A stretch of 64,000 nucleotides of DNA. It comes from Arthrobotrys musiformis. Lineage: Eukaryota; Ascomycota; Orbiliomycetes; Orbiliales; Orbiliaceae. Shown piece after piece: positions 33,723 to 46,489 of this stretch (within the stretch, counting starts at the first letter, position 1; each line of letters begins with the position of its first letter). Made by a program: the position numbers and the translations under genes. A model generated the notes under the pieces. It searched no databases. It worked only from the letters and a program-made list of their open reading frames with translations, and was not told the DNA's origin. Where the stretch lies: positions 558,001-622,000 of the forward strand of contig JAVHJL010000009.1 of NCBI GenBank assembly GCA_036971715.1, written 5' to 3'.

Positions 33723-34332
33723 ATGAATACCCTTCTAAAGGCAATTGCGATCTGGTAAGTCCATATTTTATCACAATCCGCAATTTCAATCGTATGGAAT
33801 CAAACTTACTGATGCATGATCGATGATGTACAGCACCCTCGCCATCAGCGCCACAGTAACAGCTCAAACCTCAACATGTGCCACAGACCTCCCAACTTTC
33901 TGCCCCACGCTCTACAACCCCTGTTGTAAATACCTCTGCACCAAGGACAACGAAAGCGTCTGCTTCTTCGCGGATGTGACGAATGCGGGGCAAGGTGTCA
34001 CGTGTGAAGAGTGTCCCCAGGGATTGGGATACATCCCCAAAGTCGCGACTACAAGCGCCACCACAGCCGCAGCGGCACCGGCGGAGACTTCGCCTTCTTC
34101 GGAGGGGGAAGAGGAAGTATCTAGTGTTGCGGAGGTTACGACGAAGGCGATTGTGGTGGCGCCGACGGGGAATGGGACTGCTACGACGCTGGAGACTAGT
34201 TTGCCTACGGGGAATTCTACGGGGAATGGGACTTTGATACCGCAACCGACGTATATTTCCGGAGCGTCGTCGGTGTTGGTTGTTAGTGGGAGTGCTATTT
34301 TGGGGGTTTTCTGTTTTATGATGGTTTTGTAG
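33723..34332 (+). CDS. Secreted cysteine-rich protein, probably GPI-anchored
   Basis: Two exons, 33723-33754 and 33834-34332, 176 residues. MNTLLKAIAICTLAISATVTAQ reads as a signal peptide with probable cleavage near Ala21/Gln22. About 50 residues follow with nine Cys, including paired CC and CxxC (CPTLYNPCCKYLC, CEECPQG). Then comes a Ser/Thr/Glu spacer with Asn-x-Thr/Ser sites (NGTA, NSTG, NGTL), and a C-terminal hydrophobic end (SSVLVVSGSAILGVFCFMMVL) preceded by small residues, as at a GPI attachment site. The overall plan suits a plasma-membrane or cell-wall protein. I do not recognise a named family; the Cys spacing does not match CFEM as I know it. The function is unknown; a wall-structural or surface role is inference. 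Confidence 0.85.
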
Positions 34333-35061
34333 GGTTCCCTTTTGGGGAGGAGGGATGAGGCAGTGTGAGGGGGGTACATTGAGCTTTTAGCTCGGGGGTA
34401 GAGGGTTCTTTTTTATGAAGTGATGAATTTTTGGTTGTTTATGGATTGCTGGCGGTATATGGTGTTTTTTGGCCGGCATGTAATATGTAATTATAGCTAA
34501 CGTTCGCGGTGGATTTGGGGTGGATTTGGGGTGGAAGGGGTTATGATTAATGATGGATACGATATTATGGGGTTTTCGATGGATTTATGATGTCTCTTTG
34601 TAGTATAAATATATATAAACTAGGATTCACTCCATTTCTCGGAAGATGATTTTGGTTATATACATCCATTTGAATTGCAAGTTGTCGATAATTGATGTTG
34701 TGAATGACTATTTTTGCAGTGAGCTCGAAGGAACAGCTTTGACCTTTTTCTTTTTTTTTGCGAAGGAAAAGACTGGAGATATCTTAGATTTTTATGTTTC
34801 CAAAAAATTGATTAGTTCTGTATATCGTATCGTCGTTTGATAGGCTTTGACAATGAATGTGTCTCCGAATGGTTTTCGTATTTTGATTTTGGGGGAGACA
34901 GATCTAGATCCAGAGGATGCATTTGCATTGTTGAAGTTGTCAATTGCGTTGAGATGTTGGAGAATTTCGAACCCTCCTGACCTCGCGTTCTTGAACCTCT
35001 GTGTCACCAAGTCGTGATACCCGCATCCCGCTCAACAAAGCCAACTGAGAAAACCTCAAAA
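34333..35061. other. Intergenic spacer
   Basis: 729 bp between the secreted protein and the NRDE-2-like gene. It contains a short tandem repeat (GGTGGATTTGG unit, 34508-34534) and an AT-rich core with TATAAATATATATAAAC at about 34604. The last 80 bp (CTCAACAAAGCC...) look like the leader of the downstream gene. Confidence 0.5.
34508..34534. repeat. Tandem 11-bp repeat
   Basis: Two full copies and part of a third of GGTGGATTTGG, in non-coding sequence after the secreted-protein gene. Confidence 0.75.
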
Positions 35062-38000
35062 ATGGCTTCGCCGCCCCCAGATGCCGACGGTGAAAAGGTT
35101 AGCACAATCCAGATCCCATAATACCATCTACAATCTAACAATTATTCTAGCCAAAGAAAGCACCGCAATTCAAGAGCTTCAAACCGCCCGCCTCAAGCGG
35201 CAAACCAATCCCGCAATTCAGCAGCTTCAAGCCATCTTCAACTGTCAAATCCGAAGACTCATCGCGTCGCGAACATAAATCCCGCGGAAGCGAGAGGGAT
35301 GATAAAGAACGCTCAAGACGCGATAGGTCTTCCGAACGCAGACATCGGCATCATAGCAGTAGTCGCCGACATGATGACAAAGATAGACATCGGAGACATC
35401 GCTCGCGTGATAGAGAGCAAAGCAGTCATCGGGATAGAGAGAAACGCCGACATCACCGATCACGCTCACGCTCGAGGTCGCCGAGACGGGGGAAGGGTGA
35501 TGGTAAAGTAACGCTGCGGTCGACGACGGTTCTGGATTCGGAGATTTTACCGTGGGATACGCCGAATTTGCCGTATCAAATTGATACGAAGGGGGATCCG
35601 CATAATATTACCTATGGGACGATTCATAGGTATAATATTCCGAAGTATTGGCGGTATGGGCGGGATAGAATTATTGGGTTGGGGAGGAGTGTAAAGATCG
35701 AATCGGATAAAGGAGATGGGAAAGGGTTAGTCGTTGGGGAGGCAGTTGGGAAAGGGGGTGGGAGGTTGAGAGGATGGACTTATGCACTGGAAGGGAGCCG
35801 ACAACTGAGAGTTAAGGTCGCGGGCGATGAAGAGAGCAAAGGGTTTGTGGAGGGATGGGAGTTCATAGAGCTCCCGGGAAGAGGCGCGAAGAGGAAAAGA
35901 GCTGATGAGGAGGAGTGGGTCGCGGAGATGGATTATAGGTCGATTGAGGGAATGCAGAAGGTGCAGGCGCTCAGCCTAGAGGAGGGTCTCGAAGAAGTTG
36001 ATTCCTCCTCTGACGAGGCCGCCGCTTTCGATGCCGATGTGAAGGAGCGAACAATCAAGTTGTCGAGATTAGTTGAGGCCGAGCCACAGAATATCGATGC
36101 TTGGTTCTCGCTCATGGAGCATCAGGAAACAATCGTTTACGGGAACAAGGAGAAAAAGAGACGGAAGATTCGACAGGGCGAGAAGCGGAGTCTCGACGAA
36201 GTCAAGTTGGGAGTCTTAGAGAAAGCCATGACCAAAAACGAGGGGAACTCTCGGCTTCAACTGGCGTATATGAAAATTGCTACAGGTATCTGGGAACCCC
36301 CAAAGATCAAAGCAAAGTGGGAGGATTTGCTTTCGACAACCTCTACTATCGATTTATGGCAAGGCTACCTCAACTTTCGGCAAACGGACTTTGTCTCTTT
36401 CAAATATAAGGAATGTTTGAGTGTCTACGAAGAGTGCATTGGAAAACTCAGAGGAAGGATACTTCGGTACGGTACCGAAGATACTGAAAAGGCTAAGCTC
36501 GAAGACCTCTTGCTTTACATTATCATCCGAACGACGACATTCATGGATCAGGCTGGGTTTTCAGAGCTTTCTTTGGGCATTTGGCAGGGGATACTCGAAA
36601 TGAACAGCTCAGCCCCGGCGATTTTTACATCTGGCCCAGATTCCCTCGCCAAGCACGAACAAATGCTTGACTCTTTTGGTACTTTCTGGGATAGCGAGGT
36701 TCTGAGAATAGGTGAGCCCAAAAGCAAAGGGTGGGCTGCATATGCCGAAGAAGACATCGGTGATTTCGCAGACCCACAGGACCTCCCAGACGACTACTCG
36801 CCTGGAGTCGATTTGAAACTTAGCGACAAAGATTTGTTCGGGGAATGGTTCGACAAAGAGAAATCACTACTTGGAAAGCTTCCCGCTCGAACGACAGACG
36901 AGATTGAGGAAGATGATCCGTTCAGGGTTATTCTTTTCAGCGACATCCGATCCTTTCTTTGGAAATTCCAATCCGAAGATGTCAAAAGAAAGCTCGGGGA
37001 TGCCTTCCTCGCATTCGCGGGCATAGTTTCCCCTACAGCGTACCAAAACGACGCTTTCTTCAGAACCGACCTTGTCAAATCTAGCGAGACAAGCCTGGCA
37101 AAATGGTTCTGGAATGATACGGGCGACGTTGGACCAAAACTTATCACTTGGGTCGATGGGATACCCATGGAGACAGAAAGGCGGCTTCGAATAGCGAGAA
37201 ATCCGTTCTTGTTTAGGAGCAGCCACCTTCCGTTAGACTCTTCGACACCATTTGCGTCGAATTGGTGGTTCAGCTCTACCGAGATCTCCGACCGAGAGAA
37301 AGGCAGGACCGAATTTTGTATCGCCATGTTCCAAGATTTCGCCTTACGCATGTCGGATGAAAGGCTTGCATTGATAACCTTCTCGCTGGAATATAAGAGG
37401 AACCCCGCCAACAGCAAGAAGATCGCGAAGAAGTTCCTGAAAAAACACTCGAATAGCCTAACGTTATGGAATGCTTACGCCATGAGCGAGCTCGGGCAGG
37501 GGAATAAAGAGGCTGCGATAGGAGTCTATCAAACAGCTCTAGATATGAGTCTCGGTTTCCCGGAGGACGATAGACCCTTTGTGGTCGAATTGTGGAGGTC
37601 GCAGATATGGAACGAGGTTGACGAAAGTAACGAAGACGCGGCGTTAGACATACTGGTCACTATCCCGGAACGATCTTCAGGCACCAGCCGGGGCCGCGGG
37701 CGTGACCCTCCGGTTTTGCTAAAATCTCGAAGGGTAAGTTCGTTCATAAAACTCTAACTGGAAAGAAACTGATTGCCTACGATGTTTAGTTCCTTGAGGA
37801 CCTGCAACACCGAATGTACTTCAAGGGGGAACTTGGCCTTACGTTGGCCTACGCAGAGTTACATTCGCTGTTGCTCTACTTGTCAACGGAAGACAGGGAT
37901 CCGACCGTACTCTTAGCTCCACTCGATCGCCTTATCGGTGACCTCGAAGGAGCCAACAGAACTGATAAAATAGAGGAAGTCTATATGAGCAAAGCTAGAG

Positions 38001-38899
38001 TGTTCTTCCGCTACGCTCTAACAGCCCGAGCCTACAAAGCATCGACGTTTAGAGTCTTCCTCGAAAGCGCTATCAAGAAATTTCCTGATAACACAGCGTT
38101 TCTGAGCCTATTCGTGTGGAATGAATCACGCTCAAAGATTGAGTATAGAATCCGGACGTTGTTGGCACCAGATACGGGGTCGGACGAACGGACCGGGTCG
38201 GTCGTGAAGTGGGTTTTCTCCATCTGGGCTGAAATGCAGATGAGTGCCGGGAACAACGTAAACGTCAACGGTATTAGGAACTTATTCGAGAGAGCTGTGG
38301 AGTCAGAACGGTAAGCAATGCTTTGAATAGAAGCAAAAGCCCCCGTCCCGTCCGTTATTGCAACAATACCATTCCGTCAGACGACGGAAGGACGATGCAA
38401 CATAACGGGTCGCTTATCTATATTACGAAGGACTAACAAAAGAGCTCCCGTATCCACAGTACTAAATCGAGTATTCAACTCTGGATACTTTATTTACAAT
38501 TCGAACTCCGACAGTCACAGCCGGTGCGAGCTAAAGACGTGTTCTTCCGCGCTATTCGCGCGTGTCCCTGGTCCAAAGGTAAGTTCCGGGCCTTTAGTGC
38601 TTCTCCCCCACGAATAACGATCTCTTTCCACATCTTTATACTAATTTCGTTGGATTACAGAGGTCATCCTATCAGGGTTCAGATTACTCCGGTCTATCCT
38701 TGACTTCGGGGAAATGAGAAAAGTATACGGGGTCATGCAGGAGAAAGAGCTACGTGTCCACGTTGATATCGAAGAGTTGCTGGAAGAGTGGGATCAGAAT
38801 GCTATGAGGGATGGTGCTGGCAGGGCATCGATTATTGGCAGCGTTGGTCATCGAATCACTTTGCCAGATGATGAAGATAGTGATATAGAAGGGGCATAA
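35062..38899 (+). CDS. NRDE-2 homologue (nuclear RNA surveillance / RNAi-linked factor)
   Basis: Five exons: 35062-35097, 35151-37733, 37790-38310, 38460-38578, 38661-38899, 1165 residues. After a 12-codon first exon come two copies of a PQF-S-FKP-like motif (PQFKSFKPP, PQFSSFKPS). An Arg/Ser/Asp-rich SR-like stretch follows (about residues 50-140). Next is a conserved block DTPNLPYQIDTKGDPHNITY then YNIPKYWRYGRDRIIGLG, which resembles the part of NRDE-2 that binds the RNA helicase MTR4. The rest is helical HAT/TPR-like repeats: QNIDAWFSLMEHQE, LAYMKIATGIWEPPKI, LWNAYAMSELGQGNKEAA, and the typical IQLWILYLQFEL, VFFRAIRACPWSK. In other eukaryotes this protein acts in nuclear RNAi, MTR4/exosome control and splicing of weak introns. 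The length and domain order fit the family. Confidence 0.9.
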
Positions 38900-41800
38900 C
38901 GGACGGCTCGCCGATAGCCAATGATTTCGGTGGAACGTTTCTCCCTCGTCGGTTGTGGGGCCATGGTGACCCTGGGCTAGGAAAGCGAGCTACGGTCCCC
39001 TGGGAAGGAGCGAATAGATATCTATTACTAGGCCAAAATGCATCTATACGTTAGACCGACCCCCCCCAGGTCATCTGATGAAACTAAGCGGATGCAAGTT
39101 ATTTGTTTCCGGTAGCCTATAAGTTTGAAAATGATTGGATGCGATGCACTCTTCGCTTATGATGTTAGGAACCAAAAAGGCGATATACAGCCTGCCATGC
39201 AATAAGTTGCGTGTGTTATAACCCGCATACCTAGGAAAGCTGGGGACTTGGTTTGTTTTTGGCAGCGGTTCAGGCGGGGTTAGGGTGGTTCGTTGGCAGT
39301 GAGCCGATTCGGCAGGGTTGGGTTTATTAAGGCCCGGGAACTGCCGCTAGGGCATGGGCCGTCGACAGTCCACGGCCGGCACCTGCACCGGCTCGTTGGC
39401 AGGATAGCGACATAGATGCATCTTGGAAATTCAGCTGGCGTCGGCACACCTATAGTCCGTTTAGGTTTGTTTGTGATCCCCTTTCAGCTCGATATGGCCC
39501 ATGCTCAGCTGAACGTCCCCGCAACTGTAGAGACCATCGGCATGGTCATGTCGACGCTTTGCAAACTTAGCCACGGCGCACTCGCTGGTGGGGCTCTTTT
39601 GCACACCTCTCGAACCATGCAGGTGCATTGTTCTTGGGTGTCTGTGAGACTTTCAGACACCTTTCCTTTTTTTTTTTGGCCTCCCGTTTATGCAGCTTAT
39701 TTGAATCAAATACCGTTATCCGATAAATTAACGGGTCCGATTTACCAAAAGTTTTCCCTCTATGGAGTATGCATGGGATCCCGCTTGAGATCGTGGATCG
39801 ATCCGTTGATGAATTGTTCGTCAGAAAAGCATTTAAGCCGGAGGATGATTCGGATCGATCACCCACCCAACCAAAATCGTAAAAATGTACGGGGATATTG
39901 AAACAAAAAAAAAAGAACGATCGCGATCATATACCCTGTATATTATCCCAGTTAGAACCCTTCATTCTTCGTGTATCACCTTTCGTGGGGTTAAAATCAA
40001 GTAAGTTTCCCGACGAACCCCCAAGCTCAAGCAAATTTGAGAGGTAGAGAAAGCCGAGGTTAAGAGGGGGAACTGGGGCTCGAGACGAGGATAATTTTAA
40101 TAAGTAGGCTCATCAAGTCAAAGCTCGAATCGATATCGACGATCAACTATCGAGTCGAATATATCCGGTGTTGACGGAAGGCGATAGGTAAAGCCGTACT
40201 TCGAGGCGAACCAATTTCTCACCATATATGGCATATATCATCCGTCCCTGATGGAATGCTCAATCCCAAGACGCGGTACTAACTCCCTTTAGCTCTTCGC
40301 GAGCAGATCAGGTCTATTCCAGGAAACCTTCAGGACCGTTGAAACAGCACAGTCCCACGTTGCCGGAGGCTCTCAATGTTTCAAAGGATGTGCATTTCGC
40401 CCCAGGTTTTGAGGCGGGTTACAGGAACCAAAAGAGGACAAAGTTCTGGTTTATTTTGGTGCTTTCGAATCATTTAAGGAAATGATCGAAGATTCAGAAA
40501 TCCCATTTAGCGAAATGGTGGATACCGCAACGCTGGAATCTGCGATGGCTGCGCAGCCTACCGAACCGAGCATTTCCGGGTCGGTTTTTTGTGGCTCGAC
40601 TCCACATATGCCGAAGCTACACGTTTTTTTCCTCTCCATCTTGTCCCTGATCGATGGATTGGTAAGCTAGTTTGGTTAAAAGTAAGGCTGGCGTCTCTTG
40701 AGAGGATAATAACACCATGGGGCCGCACCGATCTCGAGAACATTTATTGGGTACCCCGAGGATCGCAAGGGCTGGTCTCAGTGGAGTCTGGCCGTCAACA
40801 AGGATGCCGCCCAGAAAGGAACCCACAGGCGTGGCTTTAGCTTCTTCTGAGTTGGCGGGGTCGCTGGAGATCAAAGGCCCTTGATTAAGTTGGCAGCTTA
40901 ATGCGGGAGAGACGGTTTCTTGCAAGAAATAAAAAACAAAAAGGGTCATACATACATACAGAGTACGCAAGCCTGTTCTGCATGATTGAACGAAAAAACG
41001 AAGGGAAAAAACCTGCAGGATCTTGTGCCGGTATCCGTGGGATTGTGATTTGTCGTTTGCCGGTTTTCCTGTCGCCCTGTCGGTTTTCTCGGCGCAAAGG
41101 CTTTCGGACGTCTGTGCTTAGCTTGGTTCTTGGATGTCTTGTTATTGGACTATGACATGGAGGTTGCAATCGATGCTCATTCGTTCGGGAGCTTGAGAGA
41201 AGCCCTGTTGATCGAGGACAGGTTTTTCCGTGGGGCATCCACCGTGCATCGAATAACAGGTACTGTCCAAACCATTGTCAACATCCCACGATTACCAAGC
41301 ACAATACTGACACCCCGCATAAAATTTCATAACCAATTTTTATTCAATTTTTTTTTCCCCGTCGAGCGATCCGACCTATTAATTATTCCGCTGGAGTATT
41401 AAACTCGGCTGCAAGGGTAGGAGATGCAGTCTCAATGCATACGTAAGCTGGCAAGCTGGCAAGTGATCATTCGTTCCTGGATAACTGTGTGGCAGCTGCG
41501 TGAGACACGCCCCACGGAAAACCCCGTTCGACTGTGATGAGAGAGCTATATGCTGTGCATCGTGTATGATGTATTAAATTGGCCTGCGTGCCAAGTTGGA
41601 GCATATCTATACAAGTCTGGATGCTTCGTGGAAGGCTAGTTCATGGGGCCATGCCGGCAGGTTATTGGTGGAAGTGTCTGGATAAAGGTTTGGGTTCGAA
41701 ATTCGAAATTACTCGAGAAGTTTTCATGGCCTTGGAAGCTCTTTGTAGATCGGACGAAGGTGCAACTAGCGTAGAATCATCATGAGCTTATCCAGACCGC

Positions 41801-42942
41801 ACTTGCTTCACCAATTTACCCCCACTCATTCGGGACTCATCGAGGCCCGTTCTAGCCAGCCTTCACCCTGGTCGATCGAAATCAAATAAGGTGGGCCTCA
41901 TGCTCAAGCCACTCCAACTAAGCGAATCGCTGGTCCTAACCGAACATCCCCGTCTGAAATCCTTTTCCCAGACCAAGCAGATGATCAGAAAGACAAACGA
42001 CTTTTGATTTGCTGGATGACGAGAGGTTGCCTGACGCACGCCAGGTTCAGATTGGATTTTGTGAGATATCGATGTTTTGAAGAATGCCATTTGTAGTATC
42101 CAATCGGAATTTTCCAATACAAAACAATGCAACCTATTAGAGGAAATCAATGCATATTAGACGTGCAGATTGCCGTTAGTACTTGGCTCATTCCTGCTGC
42201 GAGTTTTCGGAGAGTAGGCTCCCTAGCTGGGTCTGCATGATATGAGCTAAGGAACTAGGGGTGTGCGACTGGACTTCCCATTACGTTAAGGTTTGGCTCT
42301 CATCAAATAGACCGTGCCGTTAGCTTGAGAATCGGCGAATCGTCGATAGTTTGATCAACCCAAAGGGCGCGGGGGAGAGCACTTTCACTTGCCGGCCGAA
42401 ATTGCTCTGTCGCAAATGTAATTGGAAGATTTGAGCGACCAGCCGAGATGCATAGATGTCAAATTACGGAGAGAGAAAAAGATAAGGTGTCGGATTGAAA
42501 ACATGAACTCGTCCAATACTCCGCGGCTTCCTGGGCGGTATGGCGAAGCATTCACCGCCAAAGTCGAACAGGAAGCAGTTTTGGTGGCAGAGACGGGAAG
42601 AAGCGAACCGCGATTTGCGCGATTCGTCGGACCGACGCATTTCATACCTACCGTTAGTGAGCAAAGCAGAGGTCCTGCAATTCTTCGTCGTAGTTTGAAG
42701 AAGTTAAATATATACGCGCGGGTAGTTGTTTTTGTTGCATGTTGCCCTGGGTGTGCGGATGCAGACACGGGGGGTGGGCATGCACCCACTCTTTGTGCAG
42801 GAGAAACCTCACATGCAGTGCAGCGCTCCAGCATGTTACTGCATAAAAAAATGCAAATTGAAATGTGAGAACTGAAATGAGACTGACCACAGCAAAGATA
42901 ATATTGATTGGAGCCAAATCTCGGGCCATTGATACGATACAC

Positions 42943-42960
42943 TAATGTAATGTAATGTAA
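42943..42960. repeat. (TAATG)n pentamer repeat
   Basis: Three perfect TAATG units followed by a partial fourth, non-coding. Confidence 0.8.
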
Positions 42961-44730
42961 CAGTTTCTTTTGGGAGCCGAGTTTGAGAACCAAAGCTGCA
43001 GTGCTCCGTACATACAGTGGAGCTCAAGTGATCAATTTGGAAGATAAGATAAAGTAGATGCAATATTAATGGCAACATCACCCGGGTCGCGAATTCGCCA
43101 CAGCTACACCGCACCGAGGCTCGAGGGTATCAAAGCTCGGGTAATAACCTCATGAATCCGTCTGTTGCATTCAGCCCTTCCCGGTAACAGAACCCCAAAG
43201 CATCTCGCCGCTTTGGTAATACGATGTCAACAAATCACACATGCAATGATTGACGCTCGCTCACTCTTATATCCCCAGCTGATTACAATCGAAAGGGCTA
43301 GATCCTGTCGGCCTTCTCGAATCAGGCGGTATGCTCCCGACTTTGCGCCTAATAGGCCCTGGCCAGCGCGAGAGGTTCGAAGATGTAAAACATACAGCCT
43401 CTTGCATGAGACACGGACGTTCGTCGAGGCTCAAGACCCTTGGAAGCGGTCCCAACCGTCCCTGTCACAACCACAGCATCTCGCCCTCCTTGTCAATCGG
43501 TCCCATCTCGAAGACAGCAAAATACTAATATAATTGCAATAACTACCAGTTCTCCGCTTTCAGGACATATCGGGAACATTGTGCGTGCCGTCGGCTAGCT
43601 CTCAGGCTGAAAGATATAAAATCGCCAGGGGCCTCTAATAGCCAGGGAGAAAGCATCGTCAATGCATGCTCTCGGCTTGCATAAAAGCGGTTTCCCAAGT
43701 GTAACAATTGGAGCCTCTTGACTTCTGCTACCTATCCGACAGGCAAAGGCCAAAGCCGGGCGACCTCCCTGGACGCCTTAAGGCCAGTCGAGGTTGATAT
43801 TTCGCCTATCTTTTGCCATATTCAGACAGTCGGCTTCGAGGGGTGTCACCTGGATCCTACGTTTCAAGAGTGACTTGCAGCTTCCGTTGTTTGCTGCACA
43901 CCCACAGTTGAAAATGATATTCCTTCCAACCGTTCCCCTGAAATGCCCTAGTAATGATCCCTTGGTTGGTCCTTCGGAAACCAGTGGCGGCTTGAAAGAG
44001 GGGCCATGGCAGCGAAGACCTGTTATGTCGACATTATGACACACTAAGGTGGTCAGGTTTCCTAGCCGCCAGAGGACATGGGATGTTGAACCATGCACGT
44101 TTTTCTTAGTCTGGATATTTGAGGATTCCTATTTTTCTCGACGCTAGTTCATGTACTGTGGAGTTTTCTTTCTTGCTGATATGTTTGGTCAGTCCTACGT
44201 GCCGTAATCGTATGTAACGGTGTCGATGCTCGTGAGATTTTATTCCAATAGCCCCGCGAACAGCGCCGCCAAAACGGGTGGCATCTATCATGGAGACTAA
44301 CCGTTTGAAAACCTAGCATGCATTGCTGGGAACGATATTATCAAATTAAGAAGCTTGTTCATATTGGTCTAGGCCGGCGCGAATTGCAATGTACGGACAT
44401 CTTCATACATGCATCGAGATGGAACAGCATGGTTGAATGCCCCGCTCACCCAGCCTCCCTTTTCCCGAAGCCCTTGGTGTCTACTATACTCCGACTATTC
44501 GCCCGACCAATTCTACCCTCCAAGGCTGCCAAGTTTTCAAGGCAGCCTCAACGGCCGACGGTTGGACAGACATGCTCACAGCATGGAGGCACATATGCAC
44601 AATTGTTGATTTTGCGACTCCTGTATTCATGAGAATGAATGTATGACCACCTGCCCTTTGTCCTCCAAGGTTCGTTCTCCATGGGGTTGCGATAACGATA
44701 AAGGCGAAGAGTTTAGAGGATGGAAGGGAG

Positions 44731-44754
44731 AAAAAAAAAAAAAAAAAAAAAAAA
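44731..44754. repeat. Poly-A run of 24 on the plus strand
   Basis: An unbroken A24 follows a G/A-rich stretch (GGATGGAAGGGAG). It may be a slippage tract or the tail of an old retroposed sequence; no flanking target duplication is visible. Confidence 0.9.
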
Positions 44755-44969
44755 CACCACACAAACCTGGAGAGGACAGAGAAGTTTGATTGCTGGAGTT
44801 TCGAAAGTGGGTGGGACGACACCCACCCCTAACAGCAGGGGGTGCCGGGGTCCTCCGGGAACGGCCACACCACACAAATAGTTCCCGGGATAACCCGGAA
44901 CGTCGACGGATGGTCTCGGGGGAGAACGTCCTTCAACACACACCCACTCACCACCACCACCAATCAAAG

Positions 44970-44985
44970 GATTTTATATATATCT
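44970..44985 (+). promoter_or_regulatory. Candidate TATA element for the gene at 46490
   Basis: The sequence ATTTTATATATATCTC is the only TATA-like string in this stretch followed by leader-like sequence (CATTGACAAGCAGAACAAG at 44999). It lies about 1.5 kb upstream of the start codon, implying a long leader. This is inference. Confidence 0.35.
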
Positions 44986-45162
44986 CGACGTCGTCTCATT
45001 GACAAGCAGAACAAGCAGAACAAGAAGAAATAGGCAAGCAAAATCCAACCATCGACCGACTGCGTGTCTTAAAACCCATCTCCATCTCATCTTTCCGGTT
45101 TACCATCCCCAGGAAAGATTCACCGGGGCCCGGTGTCGCCTTTCGGCCTGCTACTTGGAGAG

Positions 45163-45311
45163 GTGAGTTCCCGTCCCTGCAATTACAGGTACCTCGCTAG
45201 CGTTCTGCTTCCTTTTTCCAGCCGTCCCTTTTATTCTCGTGGGCCGCCAGCTGGCAGGTGTGATCTATCTCACTCAGGTTCCTTTTTTTCCCTCTTACTT
45301 TGGTGATACAG
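45163..45311 (+). other. Probable leader intron upstream of the 46490 gene
   Basis: A consensus donor GAG|GTGAGT at 45163 and an acceptor preceded by a polypyrimidine run (TTTTTTTCCCTCTTAC ... GATACAG, ending 45311) bracket 149 bp. There is no coding frame to test it, so this is a splice-signal call only. Confidence 0.3.
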
Positions 45312-46489
45312 ACGGCTGTGGTCAAGCAAACCGGATCTAAAGACCGACCCCATGCTCACGGCGTTTTGGGGGGCTGCCTGCGAGACCGAAAACCCCTTAG
45401 GCGCACATCGGACGCCGGGATATTGATGTTATGTACAGAGTACATACATGAGTACTTACATATGTGTCTATCTGTGGACAGCGCATGCATGACACACGGA
45501 TGACCCGAACGAATGCCCTCCTTCTGTTCTCCCTGTTTTGATACACAGCGCAAAGGGAATAAATTGGAGCCCTTAGTTATAATTTCCTGCTGTCCGACTC
45601 TGCTCCCTCCTTCGACGACCGTTCTATCCACCTCGAGGGCTTTCCATCACGTTTCTCCTCCCCTTCTCTCTGATCGTGGTTGGTCACAGATGCGCTAACA
45701 GAAAAAGGCTCCATCCCCTGCTCCTCTTTCCCTTCCCATTTCTCCCTGCAGCGGCGCCTGGTCTCCTCCCCATCCCACCACGAGCACCAATCCCCCCAGT
45801 CAAAGTTGTGGTGCTCACCAAAAAAAGACCCAGTCGTCGTCCCTCGGTCTCTCACACCCTCTTTTCTTTTCCTGACTCTTTCCTCCCTCCCAAACACCAT
45901 ATCTCCTCTGTTTCCTCCGTTTCTGTGATATCGCTCGTGCTGCCCGGCGGGTTTCTTCTTTGCTCTTGTTATTATTTTTTGTTTTGCCTTCCCTCTCCAC
46001 GGATCCTCTTCATTTTTTTTCGCGTTCTGCTTACTCCGTATCATCGGTTTCATCCTCAAGCGTCCCGTCGCTTCCTTTGACTAATCTCGAACCATCTTCT
46101 TTTCAGAAGCCTTTTCTTCATCATATCTGGTTGTTCCTGTGTATGACGAACGGGCTGTTTCCCTCCATTCCCCTTCCACTCAGCTTCGCCCGCTCCAGTG
46201 CTCTGTGGTCCACTGCTGGGTGTGGCAGGTATTAGCGTTGGTGTGGTGTGGGAGGTTGGACCCGTTTTAGTCCGCCCAAGACATAAATAAAAACCAATTC
46301 CCCAACTTCGAGAGATCGCATGCTGAACCCGCATACCGCTGCTCGAAAGCATCTATCAATAAATTGCCCATCTTGAAAAAACAATCTGTCGTGGCAGGGT
46401 ATGCGCAACAGAGTCTGGCTGGAGCTATAGGAGTTAATTACGACCTTCTACTTATCCCTTCACCAATCACCACATTGTCGTCAGTCTTC

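Larger units (their letters stand above)
38900..46489. other. 7.6 kb gene-poor region, ending in a promoter and long leader
   Basis: I find no frame here with convincing protein composition and splice logic. It holds a protein-like but short frame at 39416-39640 (see findings), a (TAATG)n repeat at 42943-42960, an A24 run at 44731-44754, and a promoter-like element at about 44975 for the gene that starts at 46490. Base composition is mixed rather than uniformly AT-rich, so ordinary intergenic DNA or old, eroded repeats both remain possible. Confidence 0.45.

Noticed and set aside
41690..41710. GGTTCGAAATTC, resembling a tRNA B box
   Set aside because: The final CC of the B box is missing and no A box or cloverleaf arms lie at the right distance. 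Similar near-matches at 43371 and 60893 fail in the same way, so I call no tRNA.
42385..42993. Overlapping frames of 148 and 202 codons on both strands
   Set aside because: Both lack protein-like composition, conserved motifs and splice signals; the overlap itself suggests chance.
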